A stretch of 64,000 nt of DNA from Blastocladiella emersonii ATCC 22665 (taxonomy: Eukaryota > Blastocladiomycota > Blastocladiomycetes > Blastocladiales > Blastocladiaceae), in NCBI GenBank assembly GCA_025594325.1, contig JANHCV010000008.1, forward strand, positions 186,001 to 250,000, written 5' to 3'. A program made the position numbers and the translations under genes. Shown piece after piece: positions 40,948 through 50,618 of this stretch (positions within the stretch are counted from its first letter, which is position 1; each line of letters opens with the position of its first letter). Below the pieces are notes generated by a model, which did not search any database, had not been told where the DNA came from, and was given only the letters and a program-made list of their open reading frames with translations.

Positions 40948-42574
40948 ATGCAAACTCGATCCAAAGGCGCCGCGCCCGCGCCCTCCGCGCCGCCGCCCAC
41001 CACCCCGAAACGCAAACGCACCACCGCCTCGGCCGTCGCGTCCGCGAAACCCGACTCGCCGCGCATCTCCCGTCGCCGCCCCGCCGCCCGCGTCGCGAAA
41101 GCCGACCCGGCCGTCACACGCGCCAAGTCGCCCGCGGCGTCGCCACGGACATCACCGACGGCGGCGGGGAAGCGGAAGCCGAAGCCCAAGGTCGCCGTGC
41201 GCGTGCCCGCCAAGGGCAAGAAAAAGGCGGCCGGTGTGATCATCGACGTGGTCCCCGCGCCGCCCGAGATGATGGTGGTGGCGGATGAGATGGCGATTGC
41301 GCCGGCGGCGGGCGAGATTAGTGGGACGGCGATGGATGTCGATGAGGCCGTCGCGGTGCAGCCCGAGCCGGAGCCGCCAAGCGGCGAGGTCGCCGTGACC
41401 GAGCCGGCACCGGCGCCCGCGCCCGTCGTGCAGCTCAAGTCGGCGCTCAAGCACCCACCACCATCTTCGTCGTCTTCGACGGCGACAACGCCATCGCGGC
41501 CGCGGAAAAAGGGCAAGCTCGCGCGCAAGTTTGTGCAGTTCGTCCCCGCGGCGCAGCTCGAGACGGCCTTCGAGGTGCCGAGCAAGGCCGAGTACAACCG
41601 CGGCGTCACGGACGGCGACTGGTGGATCCAGTTCGAGCGTACGCTTTTCGGTTCCTCGCACTGGGTGCTACGCACCACTGACCCACTCACCCACCGCCAT
41701 CGTAGAGAACAAGATCGGCCACGCCGAGACCGTCGACGTGTACTGGCAGCTGGACGTGTACAAGCTGTACGAGATGGTCCCGACGATGCCGGCCTGCGCG
41801 CAGGCGACGGTGCGGTTCGATCTGCTCAAGACGCCCGCGCAACGCGCCTCGCTTTTGGCCGATCTCGACTACGCCGCGGCCCGCGCCCTCACCTTGCCCC
41901 AAATCCAGGACCGCCTCAACGAGCGCCTCCTCGAGTACGACCCGGCGTTCCGCGCCGTCACGCCCACGCTCCAGGCGTACATGGACGCCCTCGTCACCAT
42001 GGTCATGCCGTACGAGGACGTGTACAACGCGGTCGCCGGCATCGAGCCCGCCGTCACGCCGACGAAAAAGCGCGGCAAGGCTGCGCCCGCCGACCCCGAA
42101 CCAACCCCACCCGCGGGCCCCGCCTTCAACATCCACCGCGTCTTCACCCTGTGGACCGCCGTGCACCCGTCGCTGTGCCGGCTCGCCTCGCCCGCGGCCG
42201 TCGCGAAGGCGTGCGAGGTCGATCCTGGGCGCCTGCGCGAAATCGAGCCGTTCGTCAACACCATGCACGACGTCTACTTCACGCCCCGCGGCGCCGAGCC
42301 CGACCTCGACGCACGCAGGAAGCTCGCGATGCTCGTCGTCATGGCGCTCGGCGAACGGCCGCCGCCCAAGGTCGCGCCGCGCGCTGCGGCAGCGGCGGCA
42401 CGGGCCAAGGCGAAGCCAAGGGCGGCAGCGGCGGGCAAGGTGAAGGCGAAGGCGAAGCCCAAGACGCAGGGCGGGCGCGTCGCGAAAGCCAAGGCCAAGC
42501 CGAAACCCAAGGTCGCGGTCGCGGCGGTCAAGAAGGCCCGCGTGGTGCCGAAGCGGAAAGGGGCGGCGACTTGA
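40948..42574 (+). CDS. Basic Lys/Ala/Pro-rich protein of unknown function, two exons
   Basis: Exons 40948-41638 and 41706-42574; the 67-nt intron (GTACGC, CTGAC, GTAG) gives 519 aa. The N-terminus (MQTRSKGAAPAPSAPPPTTP, then KRKR) and the C-terminus (KAKPKTQGGRVAKAKAKPKP) are strongly basic, like histone-H1 or nucleolar proteins. The centre is folded: EYNRGVTDGDWWIQFE, VDVYWQLDVYKLYEMVP, LPQIQDRLNERLLEYDPAFR. A nuclear location is likely. No domain family is recognised. Confidence 0.7.
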
Positions 42575-42639
42575 CCGATTGATTTGCAATGAAAAAAAGG
42601 ACTTCCACTATTCCACAATACTGTACAAGCATTCCCCCC

Positions 42640-43815
42640 TTAGTCGCGCATGCGGCCGAGCTTGGCGTCGGTGCGGCGCACGCGGTCCGTGACGCCGTCC
42701 GTCTTGCGCGAGATGCGGTCGGCCTGGCGCGACGACGCCTCGATTGAGTCGCCCATGGCCGACGCCATCATCTTGAGCCGGCCGAGCCCCGCCGAGATCT
42801 CGTCGAGGTTGCTGTCGATCTCGCGCTCCTTGTCGCAGTCCTCCTCGCCGTCGAGGTAGTGCGCGCGCGAGCGGCTGCCACCGTTCGCACCCCCAGAACG
42901 GGACGGGTAGTGCCCGGGCGTATGCCGTCCCTCGGCGTCCGCGATCGTCGTCTCCATGGCGCGATGCGCCGCGGCGCCCGCCTTGCGCTGCTCCTCCTTC
43001 TCCTCCTCGAGGCGGCGCTTCTCGTCGATCTCGCGGCGCAGCTTCTCCTCCTTGCGCTTGGACCGCGTGAAGGGGTTGGAGAAGGAGAAGGCGGACGCGA
43101 TGAAGTTCTTGTTGAGGCGCTGCAGGTCCTGGGTCTTGTTCTCGGCGCGGTGCGCGTGGTACTCGGCCTCGGTCATCTTCTGCTCCACGTGCGTCAGCTT
43201 GTCCGTCTGCTCCTGCAGCTTGCGCGCGGTCCCCGCCGCGACCTCCTCGGTCTCGCGGATCCGCCGCAGCGCCGAGCGCGACGTGTCGACCGACTGGTCC
43301 TTGACCCGCTCGATCGCGCCGCGCGTCTCCTGGTACGCGTGCTCCTCGTCCTCGGCGCTGTAGAAGTAGCCCTCGTCCTCGCGCTCGTGCCGGCGACGCT
43401 CGTACGAGGCCGCGGCCGGCGGGTACGCGCCGCCCGCGTTCGGCGGCGACGGGCCGGTGCCGGTGCGCGAGCGAGGGTCGTACCCGCTGCCCTGGAACAG
43501 CTCGTCGCGGCCGCGCTCGTCGTACTGCGGCGCGCGCGGGTACCCGCCCTGCGGCTGGCGCGGCGCGGGGTACCGCGAAGGCGAGGGGGCGCCGTAGCGC
43601 GATGAAGAAGAGCCGCCGTCGTCGTGGCCCAGGTAGCCCGAGTCGGACCGCCCGCCGTAGCCGCCGCGGCTGCCGTAGCCGGACGAGGAAGAAGGGGCGG
43701 GCGCGCCGTAGCGGTCGTCGGCCGGCCCGCGGCTGCGCGAGCGCGAGTAGCCGCCGCCGCCGTTGGAGCTGCTGGAGCCGCCGTAGCGGTCGCCGCCGTA
43801 CTTGCTGCTGCTCAT
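42640..43815 (-). CDS. SEC9: Plasma-membrane t-SNARE, SEC9/SNAP-25 type
   Basis: 391 aa from the ATG at 43815 (MSSSKYGGDRYGG). The first half is a Gly/Ser/Tyr/Arg-rich disordered region. Two SNARE helices follow: Qb at about residues 170-240 (RSALRRIRETEEVAAGTARK, LQEQTDKLTHVEQKM) and Qc at about 330-391 (EREIDSNLDEISAGLGRLKM ... RISRKTDGVTDRVRRTDAKL). Between them lies NPFTRSKRKEEKLRREIDEK. There is no transmembrane segment, as in yeast Sec9. It would pair with an Sso-type syntaxin and Snc in exocytosis. Confidence 0.88.
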   Translation of the reverse strand: MSSSKYGGDRYGGSSSSNGGGGYSRSRSRGPADDRYGAPAPSSSSGYGSRGGYGGRSDSGYLGHDDGGSSSSRYGAPSPSRYPAPRQPQGGYPRAPQYDERGRDELFQGSGYDPRSRTGTGPSPPNAGGAYPPAAASYERRRHEREDEGYFYSAEDEEHAYQETRGAIERVKDQSVDTSRSALRRIRETEEVAAGTARKLQEQTDKLTHVEQKMTEAEYHAHRAENKTQDLQRLNKNFIASAFSFSNPFTRSKRKEEKLRREIDEKRRLEEEKEEQRKAGAAAHRAMETTIADAEGRHTPGHYPSRSGGANGGSRSRAHYLDGEEDCDKEREIDSNLDEISAGLGRLKMMASAMGDSIEASSRQADRISRKTDGVTDRVRRTDAKLGRMRD

Positions 43816-44163
43816 GATGGTGATGGGGGTGATGAGGGTGTATGCACTCGCGGAGACGAGGACGACGGGTTGCGGGGGATGCGCGGGTAGCAGCTCGTCG
43901 TCGTGGTCGAGGGGAGGGCACGGCAGCAGGCTACGGCGCCGAGTCGAAGGTGTTGATGCGTGGAAGTGGCGGTGCGCTGAGGAGAAGAGAGAGAGGAAGG
44001 CGGGACGCCGAAGAAGGGCGCGGCGGTGGCGAACGCCCGCGAAGCTGGAGATGAAGCGGCGCCACCCGCGCCACGCCCGCACGTGCGCTCCGCCCTCGGC
44101 TTGCCGACGCGGCGAAGGCTCTCCGGCATCCGCAGTTGTTGTGAGTCGCGAGGCAGATGAAGC

Positions 44164-45166
44164 GTGACACGGCGCAACGAGGAACCCGTGCTCGAGCCAT
44201 GCCGCGGTCCCGTACTCGATCCCCGACCACGAGTCGCTCGCGCGAGAACGCTACCCGCCGCCCGCGCTACCCGCTGGCCGCGACTCGCTGTTCCGGATCC
44301 TCGAGAAGAGGCTGTGCTGTATCCGAACAGTCGTCGCGCGTCTGACCCTCGTCCATGCGGCCGACACGAAGCCCTCAATCGTGTCTGCTTCGCCCGTGCT
44401 TGCCGTGTCAGATTTGCCCATGTCGGACGTACCAGCTTCGCCTTTGCGCACCTCCAGTCCTTCCCCACATGTCAACTGAGTTCCTCAACAGCTTGCACCG
44501 TGCGTTTCGCAAAGTCCGGCTCCCCGTCCAGCCGCTTGCGCTCCACCCACACTTGCCCCTCCGCCTCCATCCGCCTTGCCCCGGCACCTTTGACACTCAC
44601 TGTCCGTTGTGAGCTTCAAAGATGGCGTCTCGCGTCCCGTCCAGCGATTCCGCCTCTGCTCTCGCCGGCCGCGCCTCGACCAACGACCCAGCCCGCTTGC
44701 TACAACTGCTTGGCGCGGCCCTCACCAACCAGCTTGACTCGCTTACCACCGCCTTGCTCAATTCGCGCATTAACGTACCGCACGATGATTACCTCGCACA
44801 AGCGCCGCCTTCCACATCGATGCCGCCGACCCCGCTGTGTACCGGCCGCTGCTCGCCGTCGCGCCCGAGCTCCTCGACTTCCACGCGTGTTTCGTCCGCG
44901 CACTCACCAGCATGCCCCTCGCGCGCCACCTTCGTACTGCAACCCGCATCAAGCGCACCTTCGCCATCATGGTCGCGGACTGCGTCCCCGCGGCAGGCAG
45001 GGTGTCAGCCTTGAAGCTCGGCAAGAAGTCGGGCGCGGCTGTTGATGACATAGCGAGGCGGCTCGGGCGTGGTGTGGTGCGATCGGTGCGGGACGGGCAC
45101 GGCAAGGAAGCCGCGGCGACGATTTTGCGCGGCGCGAATCTTCCGCGAGTAGAGGCAGTGCGTTGA
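44164..45166 (+). pseudogene. Array copy 1: heavily decayed gag-like gene
   Basis: The start corresponds to the family MxWCNEE opening, but ATG has become GTG (44164) and CATGG has become CACGG. Frame shifts lead to DSLFRILEKRLCCIRTVV (as DRGSLFRIIEQRLQCIRSA in copy 3), then stops near 44477 and 44587 and in the capsid-like region. The C-terminal capsid part reappears at 44837 (RPLLAVAPELLDFHACFVRA, LPLARH-like, IKRTFAIMVADCVP). It is closest to copy 3. No promoter module is detected upstream. Confidence 0.6.
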
Positions 45167-45360
45167 CTGCGCGATGTCGCTGACCCGGACCCACATGATG
45201 CGGGAACGCGAGCAGTCGCAGGGTCGGTACTGGTATCTCGCGAGGTGGAGAGGGTCGCACGCACGGCACACCGTACCCTTAGTGCTTATGACATTGACGA
45301 CTATGAAGCTGACGCCTCGTTTCAGCTCGGGATCGAGCTCGCGCGGAGGTGGCGCCGCGA

Positions 45361-45382
45361 GACGCGTTTGGAAATCATGTTT
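45361..45382 (+). promoter_or_regulatory. MCB/E-box promoter module (copy 2)
   Basis: GACGCGTT, 6 nt, TCATGTTT, 124 bp before the ATG at 45506. The second half is degenerate. Confidence 0.6.
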
Positions 45383-45505
45383 TCGCGGTGTGACTGCAGC
45401 GCCACCCACACGCGTGGCTGGCGGGCTTGGCCGAGCGTTCGCGTTCGCGCTTCTTGGCCTCGCTGCGCTGTCCCACCAAACCACCCAACGCTAAACGAAT
45501 GAATC

Positions 45506-46933
45506 ATGACATGGTGCAACGAGGACCCGCTGTCGACGTCGACACCGCAAGAGTGTGTCGCACCGCTTGAGCTTGGCTCCTTGTCCTTGCCGGCACTCGT
45601 GCACTACCCGCCGCCCGCGCCGACCACCGACAGCGGCGCGCTATTCCGGATCCTTAACCAGCGGCTCACCTGTATCCGGTCGGCTTTGACGCTTCGCGCT
45701 CTCGTTCATGCGACTGATGTGTCGCCGTCGCCAGCAGTCGCTCCTGCGGGCGGTCCAGACGCGTCGTTGCCAGCAGTCGCGCAGGCAGCAGAGGCCGAGT
45801 TCTCGACCAGACCAAAACTTTTTACAGGCAGCAGTCCTGATTGTATGCCGGCGGTCTCTCCAACGATTGCTCTAGCGGCTGAGGCCGAGCTCTTGAGCGA
45901 CGCGAAATCGCTTGCCGACGCCTGTCATGATGTTTGCGTGGGCGCGACGACCATCGAGTCCGACTTCGCGTCCGCTTCGCCAGCGCCAACGCCTCCGCTT
46001 TCATCCTTGCGCACTCCAACACTTGCAAGTTCACCTCTCGATCAGCCTGGACCGTGTGTTTCGCCGCATCCGATTCCAGCACCAACACCTTCACCTTCGC
46101 CCGACGGAAGCACCTTGTCGCCTTCCCCTGTCCCCTCACGGCCGTCCCAACCCGCGCGCCAGGCGCAATCTATGACCCTCGAAGAACGCATCGCTCGCCA
46201 CGGCCCGCGCTTCCGCCTTCCCGCCCCTGACGGCTGCACGACGACCGACGACCCAGAACGCTTCCTTCACCTGCTCAGCACGACGGTCACCAGGACCGAA
46301 AGCTTCGCCGCCGCCCTGCTCGCGTCGCGCTACAACGTGCCGCGCCACATCTACCTCGCTTACGCGCCGTGCATCTTCCCGGAGCCGCGCACCAAGAACG
46401 CGGTCCACGCCTTCCGCACCGCCGCCGCCAACCCCGCCGCGTACCCGCCGTGGCTCACGAACTGGATCGCTGTCGCGCCGGAACCGGGCGAGCTGCTCGC
46501 CGAGTTCCACGCCCGATTTACGCAGGCACTGAAGCGCATGCCGCGCGCCCGCGAGCTGCCGACCGAAGCCCATATCAAGTCCATTTTCCTCGAAATGGTT
46601 GCAGTCGCGGCGCCGAGCGTCGATACAAGGGAAGCCGAAAAGCTTGTGCAGGTCGCGACGGCAACCGTCGACGACGTGTTTCGCCGGCTTACGCTCGGGC
46701 TTCCGCCGCGGCCTGGGCCCACGTCCGCCGCGACACCAGTGCAGGGACGCGGCGAGGAAAACCGGCCGCCGTGTATTGACGCGCAACTGCAACTGCGCCG
46801 CCGCGACGCGGACCACTACTCGCCGCGGTCGCATCGGCGCCGGTCGCGGTCGCGGTCGCGCGATCGCTCGCCGGACCGCTCGCGGGATCGGAGTCGCGAG
46901 CGAGACCGCGAACGGCGCCGCCGACGCCGCTAG
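45506..46933 (+). CDS. Array copy 2: gag-like protein, RS tail, no zinc motif
   Basis: 475 aa, intact, opening MTWCNEDPL. The N-terminal helix is GALFRILNQRLTCIRSAL (about residues 43-60). A Pro/Ser/Ala-rich linker follows. The capsid-like domain spans about residues 225-395: GPRFRLPAPDGCTTTDDPER, ALLASRYNVPRHIYLAYAPC, YPPWLTNWIAVAPEPGELLA and HIKSIFLEMVAVAAP. It ends in a short basic RS/RD/RE tract and stops at a TAG without the CX2CX12HX4C motif or the C-terminal helical segment. It is thus a truncated form or a distinct subtype shared with copies 1 and 3. The role is unknown; Gag ancestry is inferred from architecture. Confidence 0.7.
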   Translation: MTWCNEDPLSTSTPQECVAPLELGSLSLPALVHYPPPAPTTDSGALFRILNQRLTCIRSALTLRALVHATDVSPSPAVAPAGGPDASLPAVAQAAEAEFSTRPKLFTGSSPDCMPAVSPTIALAAEAELLSDAKSLADACHDVCVGATTIESDFASASPAPTPPLSSLRTPTLASSPLDQPGPCVSPHPIPAPTPSPSPDGSTLSPSPVPSRPSQPARQAQSMTLEERIARHGPRFRLPAPDGCTTTDDPERFLHLLSTTVTRTESFAAALLASRYNVPRHIYLAYAPCIFPEPRTKNAVHAFRTAAANPAAYPPWLTNWIAVAPEPGELLAEFHARFTQALKRMPRARELPTEAHIKSIFLEMVAVAAPSVDTREAEKLVQVATATVDDVFRRLTLGLPPRPGPTSAATPVQGRGEENRPPCIDAQLQLRRRDADHYSPRSHRRRSRSRSRDRSPDRSRDRSRERDRERRRRRR

Positions 46934-47203
46934 CTCCTTGCACGTATGCCCGCACCCACGCCTCGCTCGGGTGTATAATAGTACTTGATTGCGCATGGCT
47001 TCCCGGTTTCATGCTCACGAAGGTCGCAGTGCTGAGCAGGTCTCCGCTCTTCGTTTGTGGGAGATCCCGTCGATTGCGCGACCGTTCCAGCGACGTTCGC
47101 GTTCATGCGCACGTGGCAGGCGACGCGTAGACGCGTCGTCAATCCCCGACATCGCGCCGTGGTCCCCTCGTTGCCGTTTAGTTAGACGCGAAAATTATGA
47201 AGC

Positions 47204-48526
47204 ATGCCATGGTGCAATGAGGAGCATGCGCTCGAATTGCGCGCGGCCTCGCACGCGACCCGCGTCGACTTCGGGTCGCTGGCGCAAGAGTGCTACCCGC
47301 CACTCGCGCCACCCGCGGACCGCGGCTCGCTGTTCCGGATTATCGAGCAGCGGCTGCAGTGCATCCGATCGGCCGCAGTGCATCGATCCCTTGTCCATGC
47401 GGCCGATGTACCGGCTTCCGCGGTTGCGCCAGCGGCTGACGCGGAGTTCTCAAGCGAAGATGCGGAGACGCTTGTTGACGTCAATCATCAAGTCGATTGC
47501 GCGGACACGACGACCAAACCCCTCGTGCTCGGATCCAATACGCGCACGCCAGGCGCGCTGTCTTCGTCCTTGCGCACACGCAGTCCCTCGCTACCGCACC
47601 CTGCCCGTCACATGCCCGCCCTGAGCCTCAAGGATTGCGTCTCGCGTCAAGGACCACAATTCCGCTTCCCTGCTCTCGCTGGTCGCGTCTTGACTGACGA
47701 CCAGGACCATTTCCTTGACCTGCTCAGCGCGGTTCTCACCGACCACGGCGACTCGCTTGCCGCCGCCCTCCTTGACTCGCATATCACCGTCCCGCACGCC
47801 GTCTACCTCGCGTACGCCCCGGCCATCCTCCCGCACACGTGTTCCGGCGAAGCCGCCGCCGCGTTCCGCATCGCCGCTGCCGGCGATCCCACGACGTACC
47901 CGCCGTGGCTTACCCGCTAGCTCGCTGTCGCGCCCGAACCCGGCGCGCTGCTATCCACTTTCCACGAGCGCTTCCTCCGTGCCCTCGCCGACATGCCCCT
48001 CGCGCGCCACCTCCCCACGGCGAGGCACATCAAGCGCGTCTACGCCAACATGGTCGTCGACCGCGTCCCGTTCGCGATCAGGGCCATGGTGTTCCAGCTC
48101 GTCCAGACACCGACGGCGTCGGTTAGGGATATTGGTCGCTGGCTCGGGTTCGGGTTCGTGCCAGCAGCGCAAGAAACACGCGGCGGGAGCGGCGGTAGTT
48201 GGGCGAGAGCCGCGGCGACGGTTGGGGCGTCGCGTGGCGGGAATCTCTCCTCGCGAGAGGAGCCGATGCGGGTTGACGGCAGGACCGGGCCGCGGGGATG
48301 GTTGCGAGTGGGAGCGCCATCGGCCGCGGCACCACAGCTGGATTTTGATGTTTGCACCCGTCGCATATATTCTTCGCTCCTATGGCCCATGTCAATTAGA
48401 TTGCCTTGGTTCAGCCTCATGCTCGGCTCGACCCGCGCGTCGGCTCGCGACGGGGGACGCGTTCCGAAATCATGTGAGCAGGCACGGGATGCGAGGCGAG
48501 CCGATCTGTCTCGCGTCTCCGCTTAG
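47204..48526 (+). pseudogene. Array copy 3: gag-like gene with conserved Trp changed to TAG
   Basis: It opens MPWCNEEHALELRAA; the N-terminal helix is GSLFRIIEQRLQCIRSAA. The capsid-like domain (GPQFRFPALAGRVLTDDQDH, YPPWLTR) hits a TAG at 47918-47920 exactly where copy 2 has Trp in WLTNWIAVAPEPG, and the frame continues LAVAPEPGALLSTFHERFLR. The frame then stays open to 48526, overrunning the promoter module of copy 4, so the original stop is probably lost; sequence after about 48200 is unlikely to be functional protein. It has no SR tract or zinc motif. The upstream module near 47130 is weak. Confidence 0.6.
48456..48477 (+). promoter_or_regulatory. MCB/E-box promoter module (copy 4)
   Basis: GACGCGTT, CCGAAA, TCATGTGA, 88 bp before the ATG at 48566. 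This is one of the best matches to the consensus. Confidence 0.75.
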
Positions 48527-48565
48527 TCGCCGCTCCCTTTTGATACGCACGAAACATCGCTTGCT

Positions 48566-50386
48566 ATGCAACTACTCCATGCAGACGACCCCGAAGCTCT
48601 TGCGTTCATGGATTATCTGCTTGTTCCGGGCGCGCTTCACCATCCAAATCTCGCTGACGAGGAGGCGAGCAGCGGGAACGGCTACTCGCTCGAGCAGCAA
48701 CTTCTGGCACTGCTCAACTCGAGGCTTTGCTCCATCCGCACCGCGTTGCGGCAGCGGATACATGCGGCCGACGCTTCGCTTACGAGTGACCCCGTGGCGA
48801 AGTGTGTCAACACTGCGGCTGTTGACCGTGCCGCCAGCGAGGTCACTGCATCCCAATCAACTGCTTCATTTTCTCCAGATTCGGTGACGCACGAGCGCGG
48901 CACCATTCCGAAAGCATCGTCATCTACCTGGCCGCTACCGCTTCGACCAGTGATGCCAGTCCCAGGGTCCATGCCTCTTGCTGAGCTCGTTCGCTCCCGC
49001 GGGCCATACTTTCGGCTCCCCGCTCTGCCGGGCCGGCGCAGCACCGACAAACCGCGCGAGTTTCTCAAATGGATGAAGGCCCTTGTACCTCCCGGCCAGC
49101 TTGCACAAGCGCTCATCCTTGCCAAACCCAACGTTGAGCCCGACAGCTACCTCGCCTACGCCGTCATGGTGTTTCCCTCGCTGTCCGACATCGATGCCGC
49201 GCACAATTACTTCGTGGCACTTGATATCGCATCGCGGCCACGCTGGATCAACATGTGGGTCAGCTTGCGACGAGCGCCTGGGATCACGGCGGCTAGATTC
49301 AATGCGGCCGTGCGCGGCTTGTTTTCTACATCCAAGGTTGCACCGCTTCTTGCCGATGCAGAGCACGTCAAGCAGCTGGTTCTCGAGAAGATGGCGAAGG
49401 TGCCCGGTGGTGCAGACGGGCCACCCAGACCTCGCCCTGTTGTAGGACTGGCAGCGAAAGCGGGGCACTCGCCGAGGGAAGCGCACGAACGGTATAACCC
49501 AAACCGGCCCGGTCGAGCTCTCGGCACTTCCCCGCAGTCACGTTCACGCACGAGCGATCGTGTCACATCTTCTTGGACTCGCGGCCGTTCGACGTCTCCC
49601 CGTTTGCGCGCACGGCGAAATCGATCTCGCTTGCGTTCGCGTACTCTGTCCCGCTCCGGGTCGCATTCACGTGACAGCTCCCGCTTTCATTCGCGCGCTC
49701 GGTCGCCTTCTCGCTCTCGCTCTCGCTCTCGCTCTCGCTCTCGCTCTCGCTCTCGCTCTCGCTCTCGCTCTCGCTCTCGCTCTCGCTCTCGCTCTCGCTC
49801 TCGCTCTCGCTCTCGCTCTCGCTCTCGATCGATGTCGCGATCTATATCGCTTTCTCGGTCTCCGTCTCAATCTCGGTCGCGCTCTCGAGCTTGCTCCCCC
49901 ATTTCACTTCGCAAATCAGAACTCTCGCTATACCTGAGCCAAAGTCGCGCAGCAACAAACTCCAACTCAGACCGCGCCCGGTTAGTACCATGCGTGTACT
50001 GCGCCACGCTGTACCCGGAATCATCTACCACATGCACCCACACGCTCATCGAGTGTGTCTCCGTCACACGGACCCGCGACATCGCCGGGTGCATCTTCTT
50101 CGGCCTGCGCTATTTGCGCCAGTTTCCACTGAAGAACGACATGCTCAGCCAGTCGCGCACGACGCTGGGCGCCCTCTGCCGCGACTACGCGGCGCGGCTG
50201 AGCGAAGCCCACAAGGATTCGCTTGCCAACCCAGCGGTGGCGAAGAAGGAGACCGACTCGCTTCGCTACGCGAGCTGTCGGCTCGCGGCGCTTGCTGAGA
50301 TCCCGGATTCGATGGTCGAGTCCCACGTTGCGCCCGTGTGGAACGAGGTCGTTGCGGTTTGTCGCCGGTTCAGAGTGCGCCTATAG
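48566..50386 (+). CDS. Array copy 4: full-length gag-like SR protein with CX2CX12HX4C motif
   Basis: 606 aa, intact, opening MQLLHADDPEALAFMD. The N-terminal helix is LEQQLLALLNSRLCSIRTAL (about residues 46-70). The capsid-like helical domain covers about residues 135-275: GPYFRLPALPGRRSTDKPRE, PNVEPDSYLAYAVMVFP, ASRPRWINMWVSL, then HVKQLVLEKM. An Arg/Ser tract at about 320-440 contains over 20 consecutive SR dipeptides. The zinc motif has Cys476, Cys479, His492 and Cys497, followed by DIAGCIFFGLRYLRQFP and a conserved C-terminal helical segment (LRYASCRLAALAEIPDSM, HVAPVWNEVVAVCRRF). CX2C and HX4C are the half-sites of the retroviral Gag knuckle, here with a 12-residue instead of a 4-residue loop. 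RNA binding and self-assembly are plausible inferences. Confidence 0.75.
   Translation: MQLLHADDPEALAFMDYLLVPGALHHPNLADEEASSGNGYSLEQQLLALLNSRLCSIRTALRQRIHAADASLTSDPVAKCVNTAAVDRAASEVTASQSTASFSPDSVTHERGTIPKASSSTWPLPLRPVMPVPGSMPLAELVRSRGPYFRLPALPGRRSTDKPREFLKWMKALVPPGQLAQALILAKPNVEPDSYLAYAVMVFPSLSDIDAAHNYFVALDIASRPRWINMWVSLRRAPGITAARFNAAVRGLFSTSKVAPLLADAEHVKQLVLEKMAKVPGGADGPPRPRPVVGLAAKAGHSPREAHERYNPNRPGRALGTSPQSRSRTSDRVTSSWTRGRSTSPRLRARRNRSRLRSRTLSRSGSHSRDSSRFHSRARSPSRSRSRSRSRSRSRSRSRSRSRSRSRSRSRSRSRSRSRSRSMSRSISLSRSPSQSRSRSRACSPISLRKSELSLYLSQSRAATNSNSDRARLVPCVYCATLYPESSTTCTHTLIECVSVTRTRDIAGCIFFGLRYLRQFPLKNDMLSQSRTTLGALCRDYAARLSEAHKDSLANPAVAKKETDSLRYASCRLAALAEIPDSMVESHVAPVWNEVVAVCRRFRVRL
49705..49830. 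repeat. Hexanucleotide (TCTCGC)n microsatellite coding for poly-SR
   Basis: About twenty near-perfect tandem TCTCGC units lie inside copy 4. Length changes in units of six stay in frame, so the SR tract can grow or shrink freely. Confidence 0.9.
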
Positions 50387-50493
50387 TTGCTTTATACGAT
50401 CGGGTTGCGTTTAAATGTTGATGGACTTGTTCCCGCGCCTTCACACTTTCATTGTTGCGCGCGGTGCCAGGGATGGCGGCACACGGACTGCGA

Positions 50494-50515
50494 GACGCGT
50501 TTTGAAATCACGTGA
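50494..50515 (+). promoter_or_regulatory. MCB/E-box promoter module (copy 5)
   Basis: GACGCGTT, TTGAAA, TCACGTGA, 103 bp before the ATG at 50619. The second half is a perfect palindromic E-box. Confidence 0.75.
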
Positions 50516-50618
50516 CCCCTGAGTTGGAACGCGAGAGCCTGTTCGTCTCCCCTCGTCTCTGCTCTCCTTTCTCACCATCCGCACCATCCGCACCATCCGC
50601 TATGAATGCATATTCACA

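Noticed and set aside
49560-49937. Ala/Leu repeat protein frame inside the SR microsatellite of copy 4
   Set aside because: It is another frame of the TCTCGC repeat and has no start or neighbours of its own.
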